A stretch of DNA of 39,181 bases from Acidobacteria bacterium UBA823 (GTDB lineage Bacteria; Acidobacteriota; Vicinamibacteria; Vicinamibacterales; UBA823), in the NCBI GenBank assembly GCA_002296225.1, contig DBHR01000012.1, positions 1 to 39,181 on the forward strand. The letters run 5' to 3'. The notes beneath the pieces are model-generated. The model did no database searches. It saw only the letters and a list, made by a program, of their open reading frames with translations, and was not told where the DNA came from. Every line of letters starts with the position of its first letter. Position 1 is the stretch's first letter. The position numbers and the translations under genes are program-made. Positions 17,405 to 26,535 of the stretch are shown piece after piece.

Positions 17405-18993
17405 ACCGTGCGGTCCGACTGGCTATGGTAATGGTGCTCGTAAGCCTCGCTCCCCTGTTTGCTCAGGTGCCGTTCGAGCGACTGGTCAACTCACATCTGG
17501 AGCCGGAAAGCTGGCTGACCTATTCCGGCTCTTACGACTCACACCGCTTCTCTCACCTTGACCAAATCACAAAGGATAATGTCGGCAACCTCTCTCCCAA
17601 GTGGGTCTATCAGATGAGGCGTCCAGGTCTCGTGGAGACGACCCCGATCGTGTACGACGGGGTAATGTATCTCACTGAATCTCCGAGCAACGTGACGGCG
17701 CTCGACGCGGGCACAGGACGCACCCTATGGCGGTGGACGCGTCCGATGCCCGAGGACCTGCGAAATATCGGATTCCCGCGTGTGAACCGAGGTGTCGCGG
17801 TTCTAGACAACAGAATCTTCGTTGCGACACTCGATGGTTATCTGTTCGCGCTGGACGCGGCCTCCGGGTCGGTGCGCTGGGAAACACATGTCGCCGACAA
17901 CGCCACCGGCCATTCGTTCACGCTTGCCCCCCTTGCGATCGACGGGAAGGTCATCGTTGGCACGAGCGGCGGCGAGGCTGGCATCCGGGGCTTCCTCGAC
18001 GCCTACGATGCCGAAACTGGTCAGCAGGTCTGGCGGTTCTGGACAATTCCTGGTCCGGGTGAGCCGGGAATCGAGACGTGGGGTGGAAACTCGTGGATGA
18101 ACGGAGCTGGCGCGACCTGGCTGACTGGTTCGTACGACCCAGAGCTAAACCTCTTGTATTGGGGCATCGGCAACCCAGGTCCTGACTGGAACGGGGACGT
18201 GCGGCCTGGGGACAACCTCTACACGAGTTCGGTCGTCGCTCTGGATGCTGATTCTGGCACGTTGGCCTGGCACTTCCAGTTCACACCGCATGACACGCAT
18301 GACTGGGACGCCAACCAGATCCCGGTCCTCATCGACCGCGAGTGGGAAGGCGAGGAGCGCCGACTGCTAATCCTGGCGAACCGCAACGCCTTCTACTACG
18401 TACTGGACCGCAAGACCGGAGAGTTTCTGCACGGCAATGAGTATTCCAAGCAGACATGGGCAACGGGGTTGGATGAAAACGGGCGTCCACTTGAAATCCC
18501 TGGGATGGAACCTAGCTACGACGGTACGCTCGTGTGGCCCAGTCTCCAAGGCGCGACCAACTGGTTCAGTCCTTCGTATTCACCAGATACCGGGGCACTC
18601 TACGTCTCCATCCGCGAAATGGGGTCGTACTACTTCAAATCTGATGTGGAGTTCGAAGAGGGCGAGCCTTACTTGGGAGGCGGCGAGCAGGCGCTCCGCG
18701 GAGACGATGCCCAGGGTTGGGTCTATGCACTTGACGCGCTGACCGGGGAGCGCCGTTGGCAGTTCCGCCTGCTTAGCCCACCGTGGTCTGGCGTGATGGC
18801 AACTGCGGGAGGACTGGTGATCGGCGGCTCGCAAGAGGGCAACGTCTACGCCCTGGACGACGACACGGGCGAGCCGCTTTGGTCGTTCTTCGTGGGAGGT
18901 GCGGTCAGGACGAACCCGATGTCGTTCAGCCACCAAGGCACGCAGTACATTGTGATGGCTGGAGGGAACAGCCTTTTCGTGTTTGGGCTATAA
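17401..18993 (+). CDS. PQQ-dependent alcohol dehydrogenase, lanthanide-type signature
   Basis: A 530-residue periplasmic quinoprotein with an eight-bladed propeller; several blades show the ALDAxTGxxxW repeat. The signal peptide is at 1-22. Likely metal ligands are Glu192 (in GGEAGIRG), Asn258 (GNPGP) and catalytic Asp301. Asp303 two residues on gives the Asp-x-Asp signature tied to lanthanide use. The vicinal Cys-Cys pair common in this family, expected just before Asn-Arg-Gly near 129-131, is absent (sequence NIGFPRVNRG). It has no haem domain of its own; the coupled dihaem cytochrome upstream should take its electrons. Substrate is probably an alcohol, not determinable here. Confidence 0.9.
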   Translation: MNRAVRLAMVMVLVSLAPLFAQVPFERLVNSHLEPESWLTYSGSYDSHRFSHLDQITKDNVGNLSPKWVYQMRRPGLVETTPIVYDGVMYLTESPSNVTALDAGTGRTLWRWTRPMPEDLRNIGFPRVNRGVAVLDNRIFVATLDGYLFALDAASGSVRWETHVADNATGHSFTLAPLAIDGKVIVGTSGGEAGIRGFLDAYDAETGQQVWRFWTIPGPGEPGIETWGGNSWMNGAGATWLTGSYDPELNLLYWGIGNPGPDWNGDVRPGDNLYTSSVVALDADSGTLAWHFQFTPHDTHDWDANQIPVLIDREWEGEERRLLILANRNAFYYVLDRKTGEFLHGNEYSKQTWATGLDENGRPLEIPGMEPSYDGTLVWPSLQGATNWFSPSYSPDTGALYVSIREMGSYYFKSDVEFEEGEPYLGGGEQALRGDDAQGWVYALDALTGERRWQFRLLSPPWSGVMATAGGLVIGGSQEGNVYALDDDTGEPLWSFFVGGAVRTNPMSFSHQGTQYIVMAGGNSLFVFGL

Positions 18994-19012
18994 GGACTAC
19001 CGCAGGAGCCCT

Positions 19013-20581
19013 CTACGGGTTTCGCGACCTCCCGTTGCTGCGCGCAGTCTCGCCAGCGCCTACGGCCATGCGACGCTCAAGTTCAGAGAATCCATCCGCG
19101 GCCTCAGGCTCCGGCCATAGCACCGCCACTGCCACCGCCACAAGGAAGGCGAGCGGAATCGATACGATACCTGGATTTCGAAGCGGAAACACTGCCACGG
19201 CATTACCAAGTACGTCCACCTGAATCGCGGGCGACAGATAAATCAGCAGTAAACTCGACGCAGTACCAGTCAGCATGCTGGCTTGGGCCGCGCGGGTGGT
19301 GAAACCGCGCCAGAACACTGAAAGCAACAGCGCCGGAAAGTTTGCACTGGCCGCGATCGCGAAGGCAAGGCCTACCATGTAAGCCACGTTTTGCCCTTCG
19401 AACGCGATGCCGAGGACAATCGCCAACACACCGAGCAGCGCTGACGCGACACGCGCCACACGCAACTGTTCTTTGTCGGATGCGTGCCCGCCACGAATTA
19501 CGTGTACCCACAGGTCATGCGAGAGCGCTGCTGCACCGGCCAAGGTCAGGCCTGCAACCACCGCGAGAATCGTGGCAAACGCGACAGCCGAGATAAAACC
19601 CATGAAGCCAGGACCGCCAACCACCTCCGCCAGCAACAGTGCTGCCATATTGCCGCCCGCATCAACGCCGCGGATCGCATCCTGACCCACGATAACCATC
19701 GCGCCGAAGCCGAGGATGAAGGTGAGCAGGTAGAACACCCCAATGATCGCCGTCGCGTAAGACACCGACGTTCGGGCGGTGCGCGCATCGGGCACGGTGT
19801 AGAACCGCATGAGGATATGCGGCAGGCCCGCCGTGCCGAGCATTAACGCCATGCCGAGCGACACGGCATCGATTGGATCGGACACGAGCCCACCAGGCCC
19901 CAGAATCTCTCGGCCATACTGATCACCCGCCGCTTGGAAGAGCGCCAACGGATTGAAATCGAAACGCGCGAGCGTAAGGCCCGCCAGTAAGAAGGCACCG
20001 AGCAACAGCAGGACCGACTTCACGATCTGCACCCAAGTGGTCGCGAGCATGCCACCGAATAGCACGTACGCCAGCATCACGGTGCCGACGATAATGACGG
20101 CTAGTTCGTAGGGCAATCCGAACAGTAATCGGATGAGATTGCCCGCGCCCACCATCTGCGCAATCAGGTAGAACACCACCACGGCAAGCGACCCAGCGGC
20201 GGCAGCAACACGCACCGGCGCTTGCCGCAGCCGGAAGGCTACGACATCGGAGAACGTGAATCGGCCAAGATTCCTGAGCGGTTCGGCTATCAGGAACATC
20301 ACGACCGGCCAACCGACCAAGAAGCCGATCGAGTAGATGAGGCCGTCAAAGCCTGAGAGCGCGACCAGACCAGCAATGCCCAGGAAGCTGGCCGCGCTCA
20401 TGTAGTCACCCGCGAGCGCCAAGCCGTTCTGCAAGCCGGTGATATTCCGACCGGCAGCATAGAAGTGTTCGGCGTCGTGTGTACGCCGTGCGGCCAGATA
20501 GGTGATACCAAGCGAAACTGCGATGAAGAGAAAGAAGCCGGCGATGGCAATCAGATTGGGCTCGCCTAGACTACTCGTCAC
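19013..20581 (-). CDS. actP: Cation/acetate symporter, SSS family
   Basis: A 522-residue sodium:solute symporter with about 13 membrane helices. It has the ActP-type N-terminal run FYAAGRNITGLQNGLALAGD and the Ser-Ala-Ala-Ser-Phe-Leu-Gly segment. It imports acetate and other short carboxylates. The start GTG overlaps the TGA of the DUF485 gene by four bases, the classic yjcH-actP arrangement. It ends 19 bases from the convergent PQQ dehydrogenase. Its position between two PQQ dehydrogenases suggests it recovers acids made by alcohol oxidation; that link is an inference. No acetyl-CoA synthetase gene is adjacent. Confidence 0.9.
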   Translation of the reverse strand: MTSSLGEPNLIAIAGFFLFIAVSLGITYLAARRTHDAEHFYAAGRNITGLQNGLALAGDYMSAASFLGIAGLVALSGFDGLIYSIGFLVGWPVVMFLIAEPLRNLGRFTFSDVVAFRLRQAPVRVAAAAGSLAVVVFYLIAQMVGAGNLIRLLFGLPYELAVIIVGTVMLAYVLFGGMLATTWVQIVKSVLLLLGAFLLAGLTLARFDFNPLALFQAAGDQYGREILGPGGLVSDPIDAVSLGMALMLGTAGLPHILMRFYTVPDARTARTSVSYATAIIGVFYLLTFILGFGAMVIVGQDAIRGVDAGGNMAALLLAEVVGGPGFMGFISAVAFATILAVVAGLTLAGAAALSHDLWVHVIRGGHASDKEQLRVARVASALLGVLAIVLGIAFEGQNVAYMVGLAFAIAASANFPALLLSVFWRGFTTRAAQASMLTGTASSLLLIYLSPAIQVDVLGNAVAVFPLRNPGIVSIPLAFLVAVAVAVLWPEPEAADGFSELERRMAVGAGETARSNGRSRNP

Positions 20582-20853
20582 AACCGTCCCCGGAGTGCGG
20601 CTACGCCACTGTCATAGTTTCGGTTAGCCCATCGGACATAGATCCAAACGAGTATCCACGCAGCAACGATCACGAGTGCGCCCAGTAGGATGCCGAGGCT
20701 CAATCCCGGGGTCAGAGCCGACGCAAGCAGGGGCTTCCGGAACGCAACCAGTAGGATGAAGCCAAAGTACAACACCATCATGGCAAGAGTGAGCCTGATG
20801 GCAATGCGCCACCGCGCCGCGTTCAAGCGTTTTAGATCACCAGAAAAGCTCAT
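20578..20853 (-). CDS. yjcH: DUF485 membrane protein, YjcH-like
   Basis: A 91-residue protein with two membrane helices (about 20-40 and 50-73) and short charged ends, the size and shape of DUF485 proteins. It precedes actP with a four-base overlap. YjcH proteins are co-transcribed with ActP and are thought to help the transporter, though their exact role is not established. Confidence 0.88.
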   Translation of the reverse strand: MSFSGDLKRLNAARWRIAIRLTLAMMVLYFGFILLVAFRKPLLASALTPGLSLGILLGALVIVAAWILVWIYVRWANRNYDSGVAALRGRL

Positions 20854-21003
20854 ACCGGTTAATATGCGCGCCAGGAACTTTCAGTTCGCGTATAGCTTAC
20901 AGTATGACTAGCAGCGTTACTCGCAGTCCGACCTTCTTGCATCACGACGAGTCGATCGGGACCAACAGGTTTCGGATCAGGGTACAAAGTAAGGAGTTCC
21001 CGC

Positions 21004-23058
21004 ATGAGAGGACGACCGACCTTCCTCCTGATCACAGCATTGTGGTTGTTTGGCAGCGGCGTCCACGGGCAACAGGACACCCAGGTAACTTCTGACCCAC
21101 AAGCGTTTTCGGGTGAAGCGCTCGTTGCACTACCCACCGACCGCTGGCCGACCAACGGTGGCAACATCTATAACCAGCGGTACTCGCCCCTTAATGAAAT
21201 CAATCGGGAGACCGTGGCCAACCTTCGAGCTGTCTGGCGGGTACACCTTGAAGGGTCCGGTGTGGGTCAAAAATACTCCGGGGAAGCGCAACCGATCGTG
21301 AACGATGGGAAGATTTACGTGGTTACTGGTGCCGATGACGTTTTCGCCATCGGTGTGAACTCCGGTCAGATCCTCTGGCGGTATAGCGCAAACCTGGACC
21401 CCAATATTTCACCGATCTGCTGCGGGTGGACCAGCCGTGGCGTCGCGTTGGGTGACGGCAACGTCTACGTCGGGCAGCTCGACGGGCAGCTCATCGCGTT
21501 GGACCAGCTGACAGGTGAACCAGTTTGGTCGGTGCAAGCCGCGCGGTGGCAGGACGGTTATTCGATCACAAGTGCACCACTGTATTACGACGGTCTTGTT
21601 GTCACCGGCTTCGCCGGTGCCGAGTACGGCATCCGTGGACGAGTGAGCGCATTCCACGCTGCCGACGGGTCCCCCGCCTGGGTCTTCCATACGGTCCCCG
21701 GACCTGGCGATGTGGGACACGACACTTGGCCGCAGGACAATGAGGTCTGGATGCACGGCGGGGCGTCGGTCTGGCAAACACCAGCCGTCGATCCAGGACT
21801 GGGACTGCTCTATTTCTCCACCGGGAACCCGGGACCGGATTTCAACGGTGCGGTCCGGGCTGGCGACAACCTCTTCTCGGTCTCGATCGTCGCAATCGAT
21901 GCGGCGACCGGGGAGTATCGCTGGCACTTCCAGCAGGTACACCATGACCTGTGGGACTACGACTCACCGAGTCCGGTCGTTCTGTTCGACGTCGAGCTCG
22001 ATGGCGTCGTTCGAAAAGCGTTGGCAGAAGCTAGTAAGACCGGCTGGGTCTACATCCTCGATCGAACAAACGGTGAGCCGCTCATCGGCATCGACGAGCG
22101 CCCGGTACCCCAGGAGCCACGTCAGGCAACAGCGGCCACCCAGCCCTATCCAATCGGCGACGCCGTCGTCCCGCAATCGATCGACATCGCACCTGAAGGC
22201 TACACGCTCGTTAACAACGGTCGGATCTTTACGCCATTCTGGACCGAAGGTGTGGTCGCTAAACCGTCGCCCTTCGGCGGTATCAACTGGCAACCACCCG
22301 CCTACGACCCGACGACCAACTTGCTCTACGTCTGCGCCAACGACCGGACGCAGCTCTTCATCGGTGGCGATCGGGATTTTGAGGTCGCCCCCCCTGGTGA
22401 GCGGTATATCGGCGGTACATTCGCTAGCGTGCCGCTGCCGTCAACCGGCATCTACGCTGCGGTGGACATGACAACGAACCGTTTGGTCTGGCGTCAGCAA
22501 TGGGCAGACCTCTGCTACAGCGGTTCGCTGGCGACGGCGGGTGGGCTCGTCTTCGTCGGACGGAACGACGGCCGCGTAACGGCGCTCGACTCCAGTAACG
22601 GCCGCCTTCTGTGGGAATTCCAAACCGGTGCCGGGGTAAATTCTGGCGCGAGCACATTCGAGCTTAACGGCAAGCAGCACTTAGTGAGCTACTCGGCCGG
22701 AAACCTCTTTGCTGGATCCCCGCGCGGGGACAGCGTCTGGCTCTTCTCGTTAAGCGGCACCCGGGAACCAGCCGAACCGCCGGTGACGTCAGGAATGCCT
22801 AGTGCGCCCGATCGGCAGGCCAACGTCGGTCTCGGCAGTCAAGTCTTTGCCGAGGCCTGTGGATTCTGCCACGGTCCGGCCGGGGGCGGGGGGCACGGTG
22901 GTCCGGCGCTGGATGGAGCGACAGACCTTGACGCCAGTCTCGTCGCCCGCATTGTCGCGGGAGGCGGCGCTGACATGCCAGCGCTTGGATCAAGTCTCAC
23001 GCCGGCCGAAATCCAGGACGTGGCTGCCTTTGTCGCCGAGCGACTGGGTGCGCGCTGA
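21004..23058 (+). CDS. PQQ-dependent dehydrogenase fused to cytochrome c (quinohaemoprotein)
   Basis: A 684-residue periplasmic protein. The signal peptide is at 1-22 and the propeller domain at about 40-590. A vicinal disulfide pair, Cys139-Cys140, precedes Ser-Arg-Gly. Metal and catalytic residues are Glu207 (GAEYGIRG), Asn275 (GNPGP), and Asp318 with Asp320 (LWDYD), again the lanthanide-type Asp-x-Asp. The C-terminal cytochrome has CGFCH at 619-623 and Met658 as probable axial ligand, so electrons leave through its own haem. AAGGAG lies about seven bases before the ATG. It differs from the 17401 enzyme in fused haem and vicinal cysteines, so the two are not recent duplicates. Confidence 0.93.
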   Translation: MRGRPTFLLITALWLFGSGVHGQQDTQVTSDPQAFSGEALVALPTDRWPTNGGNIYNQRYSPLNEINRETVANLRAVWRVHLEGSGVGQKYSGEAQPIVNDGKIYVVTGADDVFAIGVNSGQILWRYSANLDPNISPICCGWTSRGVALGDGNVYVGQLDGQLIALDQLTGEPVWSVQAARWQDGYSITSAPLYYDGLVVTGFAGAEYGIRGRVSAFHAADGSPAWVFHTVPGPGDVGHDTWPQDNEVWMHGGASVWQTPAVDPGLGLLYFSTGNPGPDFNGAVRAGDNLFSVSIVAIDAATGEYRWHFQQVHHDLWDYDSPSPVVLFDVELDGVVRKALAEASKTGWVYILDRTNGEPLIGIDERPVPQEPRQATAATQPYPIGDAVVPQSIDIAPEGYTLVNNGRIFTPFWTEGVVAKPSPFGGINWQPPAYDPTTNLLYVCANDRTQLFIGGDRDFEVAPPGERYIGGTFASVPLPSTGIYAAVDMTTNRLVWRQQWADLCYSGSLATAGGLVFVGRNDGRVTALDSSNGRLLWEFQTGAGVNSGASTFELNGKQHLVSYSAGNLFAGSPRGDSVWLFSLSGTREPAEPPVTSGMPSAPDRQANVGLGSQVFAEACGFCHGPAGGGGHGGPALDGATDLDASLVARIVAGGGADMPALGSSLTPAEIQDVAAFVAERLGAR

Positions 23059-23061
23059 CCA

Positions 23062-24246
23062 CTACGCGCGTGCAGACCACCACCGCTTCGGGTCCATCCG
23101 CTCGCCATAACCCAACCGCATATCGAGCCAAAGCATCAGCCGTCGTAGTCGAGTGCCGGCGAGCCAGCGGCCAACTCGAAGCCACCACTTCGAAAAGTCT
23201 TTGTTGTAGGGACAGACTCTGATGCAGATCGAACAGTCACTGTTCTGGGCGGCCCAGTAGCCAAAGCACTTCTCGCCATCGACCGACCACTTCCGTACAC
23301 CCTTGATATTTGACTGGTTGTAACGAACGGTACTGGGCACGCCGTCTGGTATCGCCTGAACAGGACAGCCAGCACTACAACGCCGGCAGACGTCGCAGAA
23401 TTCCTTCACGCCGAAACGGATGGGTTGATCGTGCGCCAACGGAAGGTCGGTGTAAATCTTCCCGAGCCGGACGCGCGGACCAAACTCCTTCGTGATCAGT
23501 AGCCCATGCCGGCCGTACTCGCCGAGGCCCGCCTTGATCGCAAACGGAATCGCCAGCGACGTGTCGTTCATGCTGGCAACCGCCTGATACCCGAGGTTCT
23601 GGATGTACTGCGCGATCGACAGGACAACCATCGCATCCCGCGAGTACCCGGCCCCGGTCGCCGCCCCACTGAGCGCTGACGGGACGGTCCGGATCAGGTC
23701 GTAGTCCATTGACTGAGCCGTAACAATGACGTTCGTCACTTCGGCTGGAATCTCCTGGGGCCGATCGACCAAGGTCAGGTCGCTGAACTTTTTCGCGTAC
23801 ATCCAGCGCTCGTCGTAGTCAGTAATGCCGACCAAGTCAGCACCGAATCCTTTGGCAACGCGCTTGATCTCGGCGGCCGTCTCAACGGGCGTTCCCAGAT
23901 CCATGCGTTCGGCCGCGACGCCGCGGGTCAGTGTGAACTCGTCGTTGAATCCTTCGCGCCGGTCGGCGTCCTGTTTGAGGTCGGTGAAGAGATCTGAGAC
24001 GTGCCACGCGGCGTTACGCAGCGCGTAGTCCTTCTGCGTAAAGCCGTCGGTCGGCCGCCAGCTCTTCAGTGGTTCACGGTGGGTCGCATAGAACAGCTCG
24101 CTTTTCGGACTCCGGATACGCGCATCCCACCACGAACGGCGAAACACCTCATCACGCTGATGAAACCGCTCAAAATCAGGCTGGATATCAAACCCGGCTT
24201 CAGTATCTTGCGCGTTGCGATCCGGATCGGGTGTTGGGCGACTCAT
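23062..24246 (-). CDS. Reductive dehalogenase (RdhA)-like iron-sulfur protein, no Tat signal
   Basis: A 394-residue protein with the RdhA/QueG-type cobalamin-binding fold and two 4Fe-4S sites. The first cluster has Cys284, 287, 290 and 294; the second has Cys327, 338, 341 and 345 within CSICIRVCPYNK. The block around LGEYGRHGLLITKEFGP and the Tyr201/Asn227/Arg260 spacing fit the catalytic centre of PceA (Tyr246, Asn272, Arg305) as I recall it; no alignment was run. The N-terminus is polar, with no twin-arginine signal, and no RdhB anchor gene is adjacent, so it is probably cytoplasmic. It could remove halogen from organohalides, or be a B12 reductase of other function. It is longer than QueG and lacks QueG context. 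Confidence 0.75.
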   Translation of the reverse strand: MSRPTPDPDRNAQDTEAGFDIQPDFERFHQRDEVFRRSWWDARIRSPKSELFYATHREPLKSWRPTDGFTQKDYALRNAAWHVSDLFTDLKQDADRREGFNDEFTLTRGVAAERMDLGTPVETAAEIKRVAKGFGADLVGITDYDERWMYAKKFSDLTLVDRPQEIPAEVTNVIVTAQSMDYDLIRTVPSALSGAATGAGYSRDAMVVLSIAQYIQNLGYQAVASMNDTSLAIPFAIKAGLGEYGRHGLLITKEFGPRVRLGKIYTDLPLAHDQPIRFGVKEFCDVCRRCSAGCPVQAIPDGVPSTVRYNQSNIKGVRKWSVDGEKCFGYWAAQNSDCSICIRVCPYNKDFSKWWLRVGRWLAGTRLRRLMLWLDMRLGYGERMDPKRWWSARA

Positions 24247-24443
24247 AACGTTGTCGAGCTTAAATTGAAAAGTGGGATTTCACCAAGGACTCCACCGCAC
24301 ACTGACTTCTTCTCATGGCTATCGGGCGGCGGATTGACCTCACGTGGAGGCGCAGTCTTCACAATAGGTGATAGAATGCGAAGTTTGGCCCGCCTGGATA
24401 CGAGACGCCGTCAACCTTTCAACCGAACCTGGATACTTCATCG

Positions 24444-25160
24444 GTGAACTGGATTGAAATCGCGATCGCCATCTCAGCCGTGATGGTCGGCTCTGTCTTG
24501 CAGGGAGTTGTTGGGTTTGGCCTGGCGTTGACCTCCGCACCCGTCCTTATTCTGATCGATCCGCGTTTCATCCCGGCACCGTTGCTGCTCGCATCGCTCT
24601 CGCTGATCTTGCTCACTGCTTACCGTGATCGGCAAGGTATTGACCTCTCCGGCCTGCGCTGGGCAGTGACCGGACGACTCGCGGGCACTGGCGTCGGGAT
24701 CATCGCGCTCACCAAGATTCCCGGCGACCAACTCATCCTCACGTTCGGTGTCATCGTCCTAGTCTCGGTGGCACTCAGTGCCTCAGGCATGTATCTGCGA
24801 CCTAGCCCAAAGACCCTGATCGGCGCGGGCGCAATCTCTGGCTTCATGGGAACAACCTCATCAATCGGTGGACCACCCATGGCACTCCTCTACCAACACG
24901 CATCAGGAACCCGGTTGCGCGGCACGTTGGCCGGATTCTTCATCGTCGGCGTGTCGATCTCGCTAGTATCACTTGCCTTCATCGGGCGGGTGGGACGAGA
25001 AGAACTTGGGCTGGCCCTCATGCTGCAGCCAGGGATCTTGTTAGGGTTCGCCGTGTCGTCGCGAGCGATCGGCTGGCTCGACGGCGGCCACACGCGGTCG
25101 GCCGTGCTAACCGTTGCAGCCGTCATGGCTGTCGTCGTGATTCTGAACGAGTTCCTGTAG
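24444..25160 (+). CDS. TSUP (TauE/SafE) family permease
   Basis: A 238-residue membrane protein with about seven or eight helices and the family's two half-repeats. The first has a Gly-Val-Val-Gly-Phe-Gly motif near residue 22; the second has Ser-Ser-Ile-Gly-Gly-Pro-Pro near 139. TSUP proteins move sulfite, sulfonates, or organic anions out of or into the cell. The start is a GTG and no strong ribosome binding site is visible. Its stop abuts the stop of the convergent M20 peptidase with no gap. The substrate cannot be read from context, though a sulfatase lies 10 kb away. Confidence 0.85.
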   Translation: MNWIEIAIAISAVMVGSVLQGVVGFGLALTSAPVLILIDPRFIPAPLLLASLSLILLTAYRDRQGIDLSGLRWAVTGRLAGTGVGIIALTKIPGDQLILTFGVIVLVSVALSASGMYLRPSPKTLIGAGAISGFMGTTSSIGGPPMALLYQHASGTRLRGTLAGFFIVGVSISLVSLAFIGRVGREELGLALMLQPGILLGFAVSSRAIGWLDGGHTRSAVLTVAAVMAVVVILNEFL

Positions 25161-26432
25161 CTAGTTCGCGAGCCCTGCAACAGCCAAAATGGTCGTCAGC
25201 ACGACCCGTAAGCCGCGCACGGTTGGGTCGGGGTCGACGTCAACCCACTCGTCAAGCGAATGGCTCCGGCCGCCGAGCCCACCACGACCAATCGTGATGG
25301 CTGGTATACCCAGACTGATCGGCAAGTTGGCGTCAGTACTCGACGTCCGCGGCATTGACTCGATCCCAAATACCCGCGCCGCGGCCACTGCCGCCTGCAT
25401 GATCGGCGCACCGACCGGTGTCAGACCCGACGGACGGTCCCCGATCAACTGAAGTTCGAGTTCGATCGACCCCTGGGACACGGACCGAGTGGTATTTTCC
25501 TGATCGACCGCCAGATCCATCGCAATCAAGAACGCCTCGACGAGCCTGTCAAGTTCTTCAGGCGACTCCGACCGCATATCGACGTCCATCGAGGTCTCGA
25601 ACGGAATTGAATTGACCGAAGTGCCGCCGCGTACGATACCGACACTGAGCGTCGTCTTCGGATCTTGTGAGACCTGGATGGCTGCGAACCGCTGCACGGC
25701 GCCGGCCATGGCGAAGGCCGGGTTGACGAGCCCGAAGGCGCCGTAGCTATGCCCACCCGGTCCCCGGAAGATGACCCGGTAGCGGCGGCTCCCGAGCGCG
25801 CCGTTCGTAATCGTGACCTGGTCTCCAGATTCGACGGAGATGAACTGCGCGATCCGGTCCCGATAGGCACCCTCACGAAACAGATATTTCACCCCGCGTA
25901 GGTCGCCCGGCCCTTCTTCTCCGACGTTCCCGACAAAGAGGATGTCGGACGTCGTGGACACCGAAGCGGCATTCAGCGCGCGGATGACGGTTAGCACGGC
26001 AGCTAGCCCGGTCGTATCATCACCGATGCCTGGTGCCATTAGCCTGGTGCCCTCCCTGCGAACGGTCACATCCGTCTGCGGGGGAAAAACCGTGTCGAGA
26101 TGCGCGGCGACCGCGACCAGTGGTCCACCGCCCACGCCCCGGCGGACACCCATGACATTGCCAATCTTGTCCTGTTCGACATCGTCAAGCCCGGCCGCCC
26201 GTAACATCTCAAGGTACACCGCCGCGCGAGCTTCCTCTGCAAAGGGAGGCGCCGGAATTTCCGTTAGCTGCATCAACTCTCGGACGAAGCGGTCGTAGTC
26301 CTGGCCAAGGTAATCGAGGGCGGCCTGGTATGCCGGACTCCCCTGGATCGCCGAAACGTTGGCCGCCGGCTGAGCCGTGGCGGTAGACGCCAGCGCGCCC
26401 AACACAACCACCGTAATGAACCGTATCGTCAT
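25161..26432 (-). CDS. Secreted M20-family metallopeptidase
   Basis: A 423-residue zinc exopeptidase with a signal peptide (1-21, ending in Thr-Ala-Gln). Zinc-site motifs: AAHLDTV; GIGDDTTGLA; a catalytic Glu-Glu in VGNVGEEG; VESGD; and a C-terminal His in GGRSHSLDE. The dimerisation domain lies between. The pattern is closest to peptidase T-like aminotripeptidases or carboxypeptidases. GGAG about seven bases before the ATG at 26432 selects this start over an upstream one at 26462. It is divergent from fmdB. Confidence 0.9.
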   Translation of the reverse strand: MTIRFITVVVLGALASTATAQPAANVSAIQGSPAYQAALDYLGQDYDRFVRELMQLTEIPAPPFAEEARAAVYLEMLRAAGLDDVEQDKIGNVMGVRRGVGGGPLVAVAAHLDTVFPPQTDVTVRREGTRLMAPGIGDDTTGLAAVLTVIRALNAASVSTTSDILFVGNVGEEGPGDLRGVKYLFREGAYRDRIAQFISVESGDQVTITNGALGSRRYRVIFRGPGGHSYGAFGLVNPAFAMAGAVQRFAAIQVSQDPKTTLSVGIVRGGTSVNSIPFETSMDVDMRSESPEELDRLVEAFLIAMDLAVDQENTTRSVSQGSIELELQLIGDRPSGLTPVGAPIMQAAVAAARVFGIESMPRTSSTDANLPISLGIPAITIGRGGLGGRSHSLDEWVDVDPDPTVRGLRVVLTTILAVAGLAN

Positions 26433-26521
26433 TCTGGACTCCAGACAGCCGCAGGGTAACAAGCCCGCACCACGGTCGCAACCAGTGCGCCGACTTTCAC
26501 CGACTACACTTTGCGGTGAGC

Positions 26522-26527
26522 TATACT
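26522..26527 (+). promoter_or_regulatory. Candidate -10 box for the FmdB gene
   Basis: TATACT lies eight bases before the ATG at 26536. If used, transcription would start at or next to the start codon and give a leaderless mRNA. No good -35 is seen at the usual distance. Confidence 0.2.
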
Positions 26528-26535
26528 TGGGGTCG

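Noticed and set aside
24247..24443. Cobalamin riboswitch upstream of the RdhA-like gene
   Set aside because: No B12-box-like conserved segment could be found in the roughly 200-base gap.
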